The notes under the pieces were generated by a model. It did no database searches and was not told where the DNA came from. It saw nothing but the letters and a program-made list of their open reading frames with translations. A program made the position numbers and the translations under genes. This document shows, in pieces, positions 59,997 to 62,450 of a DNA stretch of 62,450 nucleotides (positions are counted from its first letter, which is position 1; every line of letters starts with the position of its first letter). Origin of the DNA: Candidatus Gaiellasilicea maunaloa (GTDB lineage: Bacteria; Actinomycetota; Thermoleophilia; Gaiellales; Gaiellaceae); contig JANDLU010000010.1 of NCBI GenBank assembly GCA_024330215.1, positions 1 through 62,450 on the forward strand, in the 5' to 3' direction.

Positions 59997-60311
59997 TCAG
60001 CGAAGCCAGGGAGCCAGCAGCGCTTCGATGTCGCGGCAGCCACGAGGCGACTCGAGCCGCGCCTGCTCCTTCCTGCCTTCGACGACGACGAGTGTCGTTA
60101 GTGCGGTCACCCTGAAGCGCGCGACGAGTTCGGGTCGGGCGTGCTCGTCGACCACATGCAGCCTGAATGTGCCGTGGTTTCGCCGACGCTGCAGCACCTG
60201 CGCGAGGAAGCCCTCGACGCGGCGGCAATGCCCGGAAACGGACGAGGTGAAGAAGACGAGCTTCGGTTTCGTGACCCTCTCGCGGGCGACTGGTGCCTCG
60301 GCAGTCGCCAT
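59997..60311 (-). CDS. Thioredoxin-like protein with atypical active site
   Basis: 104 residues. KLVFFTSSVSGHCRRVEGFL corresponds to the thioredoxin beta1-alpha1 region, but the CxxC is SGHC with a single cysteine, and the cis-Pro position reads VTALTTLVVV without Pro. The rest follows thioredoxin order (TFRLHVVDEHARPELVARF). One Cys could serve in a monothiol or bacilliredoxin-like way, or the protein is only a fold relative. Confidence 0.68.
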   Translation of the reverse strand: MATAEAPVARERVTKPKLVFFTSSVSGHCRRVEGFLAQVLQRRRNHGTFRLHVVDEHARPELVARFRVTALTTLVVVEGRKEQARLESPRGCRDIEALLAPWLR

Positions 60312-60372
60312 GGCCTGTTCGTTCCCGCCCGCCGCGCTCCGCTAACGCAGGCGTCGCCTCTACGATGCCGCG

Positions 60373-61650
60373 ATGCGACGAGTCGCGATCACCGGCCTCG
60401 GGGCCGTCACCCCGATCGGCCTCGACGCGCCCTCGACCTGGCGCGCGGCCGTTGCGGGCGAAAGCGGGATCGACTTCATCGAGGGCTTCGACACGAGCGC
60501 GTATCCGGTGCGAATCGCGGGGGAGGTGAAGGGATTCGATCCGGCCTCGGTTGCGCCGCCGAAGGAGGGCCGTCGGATGGAGCGGAACGTCCTGCTGGCG
60601 CTCGGAGCGGCGCAGGAAGCATGGCGAGAGGCGAGTCTCGAGGACGTCGATCGGGCACGGGTCGGCGTCGTCGTCGGCTCGGCGATCGGCGGCCTGCCCG
60701 GAATCGCGGAGCAGCACGGGGTTCTGCGCGACCGCGGCCCCGACCGCGTCTCGCCGTTCTTCCTCCCGAGCGTGCTCGTCGACTCCGCGAGCGGCCAGAT
60801 CGCGATCTCGCTGGGGTTGCGCGGCCCCAACTACGCGCCCGTCTCGGCGTGCGCGACCGGATCGCATGCGGTGGGCGAGGCGGCCGAGATCATCAAGCGT
60901 GGTGACGCGGATGTCGTGCTCGCGGGAGGCACCGAGTCGTGCATCCATCCGTTGGTTCTGGCCGGCTTCTGCGCGATGCGCGGACTCGTTGTCGAGGACG
61001 ATGACCCGACGCTTGCGTCGCGTCCGTTCGATGCGACGCGAGCCGGCTTCGTGATGGCCGAGGGGGCCTGCATCCTCGTGCTCGAGGAGCTCGACGCGGC
61101 CTGCGCGCGCGGCGCGACGGTCTATGCGGAGATGCTCGGCTACGGCGCCTCGAACGACGCGCACCACATGGCGCAGCCCGACCCGGAGTCCACCGGCGTC
61201 GCGGAGATGATGCGCGCAGCGCTCGACCGCGCGGGGATCGAGCCGGAGCGGGTCGGCTACATCAACGCGCATGGCACCTCGACCCCGCTCGGCGACGCGG
61301 CGGAGACGAGGGCGATCAAGGCGGTGTTCGCCAAGCACGCGTATCGCCTCGCGGTCTCGTCGACGAAGTCGGTGACGGGGCACTGCTTCGGCGCAGCCGG
61401 TGCGATCGAATCGATGATGTGCGCGCTCGCGCTGCACCATCAGCGGCTCCCGCCGACGATCAACTACCGGAACCCCGATCCCGAGTGCGATCTCGACTAC
61501 GTCCCGAACGAGGCGCGAGAGGTCGAGCTCGAGATCGCGCTCTCGAACGCGATGGGCCTCGGTGGCCACAACGGCTGCGTGTTGCTCGGCCGCGTGGCCG
61601 GCGGCGGCCGTCGCCTGACCCCGCTGGCCGCCCCTGCCCGACCAAGCTGA
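60373..61650 (+). CDS. fabF: Beta-ketoacyl-ACP synthase II
   Basis: 425-residue condensing enzyme of fatty acid synthesis. The catalytic triad is complete: VSACATGSHAVGEA (Cys), INAHGTSTPLGD (His) and TKSVTGHCFGAAGA (Lys and His). RRVAITGLGAVTPIGLDAPS is the N-terminal signature. Homology normally ends near GGHNGCVLLGRV; the last about 16 residues are Arg/Pro-rich and may be a run-on into the fragment downstream. No acpP or fabD is adjacent in this window. Confidence 0.93.
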   Translation: MRRVAITGLGAVTPIGLDAPSTWRAAVAGESGIDFIEGFDTSAYPVRIAGEVKGFDPASVAPPKEGRRMERNVLLALGAAQEAWREASLEDVDRARVGVVVGSAIGGLPGIAEQHGVLRDRGPDRVSPFFLPSVLVDSASGQIAISLGLRGPNYAPVSACATGSHAVGEAAEIIKRGDADVVLAGGTESCIHPLVLAGFCAMRGLVVEDDDPTLASRPFDATRAGFVMAEGACILVLEELDAACARGATVYAEMLGYGASNDAHHMAQPDPESTGVAEMMRAALDRAGIEPERVGYINAHGTSTPLGDAAETRAIKAVFAKHAYRLAVSSTKSVTGHCFGAAGAIESMMCALALHHQRLPPTINYRNPDPECDLDYVPNEAREVELEIALSNAMGLGGHNGCVLLGRVAGGGRRLTPLAAPARPS

Positions 61651-61897
61651 TCGCGGTCGCGCCCGGCAAGTCCTGGTACGACGTCGTCGGCCGCGTGACG
61701 GGCGACTCGAGTCGTGCGCGAGCGAGCATCCCGCGCGACGGCTTCGAGATTCCGGTTACGCGCGTCGCCCCGAACCGCTGGCGCGCGTTCGTCAGTCCCC
61801 GCGGGCGGATCGCTGGCTGCTGATCATCCCGAACGGAGCGCCGGTCGGGTTCATGATCCCACCGCCGGTCGGCGAGACAGTCGTCGTCGGCCGCTAG
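61629..61897 (+). pseudogene. Unidentified gene fragment with a frameshift
   Basis: A plus-strand frame without a start reads LIAVAPGKSWYDVVGRVTGD then IPVTRVAPNRWRAFVSPR. Near 61800 one base is extra and the sequence goes on in another frame as DRWLLIIPNGAPVGFMIPPP to TAG 61895-61897. The protein-like character in both parts suggests the C-terminal 85-90 residues of a gene whose beginning is missing after fabF. Confidence 0.5.
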
Positions 61898-61927
61898 CGA
61901 CGCTGCCGGGTCAAAACGTCTCTCGAG

Positions 61928-62212
61928 CTATTCCGGATCGGCGATGAACCGGCGCATGACTGTGAGGTGCGTGAGTCCGATCTCAGCGCGCTCGATCCAC
62001 GCAACCGGGTCAAGGTCTCGCGTGTCCGAGGGCTTGTCGAAGTCGGGGTTCGTTCTGTAGTCCAGGCCCTCCGCAGCGATGTATCCGACCTTGAACCCGT
62101 TCTCGTGCGCGAACAGCGGCCACTCGACATCGTTCGCGATGGTGTCTTCCTGACATCTCGCCACGACTGCCTCGGCCGCCGCCCTGGAAAGGACGCGAAC
62201 AGCGAACATCAC
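61928..62212 (-). CDS. Hypothetical protein
   Basis: 94 residues: MFAVRVLSRAAAEAVVARCQ, then EWPLFAHENGFKVGYIAAEG and DYRTNPDFDKPSDTRDLDPV, ending IGLTHLTVMRRFIADPE. The reading frame stays open upstream of 62212 (VVNHVYQLITGHAADV) until a stop near 62269, so the true start may be a non-ATG codon further right or the gene is truncated. No family recognised. Confidence 0.5.
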   Translation of the reverse strand: MMFAVRVLSRAAAEAVVARCQEDTIANDVEWPLFAHENGFKVGYIAAEGLDYRTNPDFDKPSDTRDLDPVAWIERAEIGLTHLTVMRRFIADPE

Positions 62213-62450
62213 GTCGGCCGCGTGTCCGGTGATCAGCTGGTAGACGTGGTTGACGACGGATTCCGTTTAGGCGGGCTGGAGATCGCGCGAACGCAGCTGG
62301 GGTTCGACCGACCACGAGGAAGTCGTGTCTGTGATCTCCGGCCGTTAGAGCTCATTTCAGAATGACGCTTCGTCGGTGGGGTGCGCTGGAGGTTGTCCCG
62401 TAGCTCGTGGAACTTGACGGCGGTCCCTCCGGCCTCGTCCGCTCCTGTTG
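62213..62450. other. Right edge, no confident gene
   Basis: Beyond the hypothetical gene, a minus-strand frame entering from the edge reads ADEAGGTAVKFHELRDNLQR and could be the end of a gene cut by the window. Nothing else is recognised. Confidence 0.3.

Overview
The window is high-GC DNA with many GTG/TTG starts, short overlaps between co-oriented genes and an actinobacterial gene repertoire: form I CO dehydrogenase, PspC-type sensor kinase with LiaF-like protein, polyphosphate genes with a CYTH-CHAD protein, ArsC with an N-terminal helical domain, split NHEJ ligase and polymerase. It most resembles an actinobacterium of the Thermoleophilia type. That placement is inference from gene content; no rRNA is present.

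1-6900 is an arsenic and phosphate locus. It holds aioA (cut by the window edge), aioB (5' end missing), an ArsR fragment, an aquaglyceroporin, a second ArsR under its own palindromic operator, arsM, a convergent PhoX-like phosphatase, arsC and pstS. Together these oxidise arsenite, reduce and methylate arsenic, move arsenite and bind phosphate or arsenate. 6991-14004 is polyphosphate metabolism (CYTH-CHAD, Nudix, ppx, ppk1), an ATP-grasp enzyme and a Rieske oxygenase. 14014-22935 holds two gene remnants, an HD-GYP protein, NIPSNAP, two MFS exporters, a GAF histidine kinase with its regulator, a luciferase-domain protein, an SDR and a QueA-like enzyme.

23063-27970 is a form I aerobic CO dehydrogenase operon (coxM, small zinc ribbon, coxS, coxL, XdhC/CoxF-like with YHS domain). 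27986-33831 contains a sugar-type isomerase and dehydrogenase pair, cupin-TPR and YdeI-like proteins, and several broken genes (ROK kinase, DHFR-like, FAD oxidase).

34102-47849 is an integrated mobilizable island in tRNA-Ser(CGA). A 66-bp duplication of the tRNA 3' part bounds it; the excisionase and integrase lie next to the intact tRNA, and it has a MobF relaxase but no visible secretion system. Its cargo looks like defence and toxin-antitoxin genes: a NERD protein, a RelA/SpoT-type alarmone synthetase with a small partner, an ARPP-1 protein behind a hairpin that covers its ribosome binding site, two XRE/nucleotidyltransferase modules, and a secreted PASTA-like protein with a putative immunity gene. 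Integrase, relaxase, NERD gene and one nucleotidyltransferase each carry a single frameshift or stop, so the island looks recently decayed unless these are sequencing errors.

47786-62450 returns to chromosomal genes: two tRNA-Ser genes, groES, a polar amino acid ABC transporter, LigD-type polymerase, a LiaFSR-like operon, an autoregulated XRE pair, an M23 peptidase, a cupin, ATP-dependent DNA ligase and a FabF-like ketosynthase. Several points (about 1236, 14436, 31665, possibly 61620) join two genes that both lack the ends facing the joint. These may be real deletions or assembly joins, and should be checked before the gene order across them is trusted.
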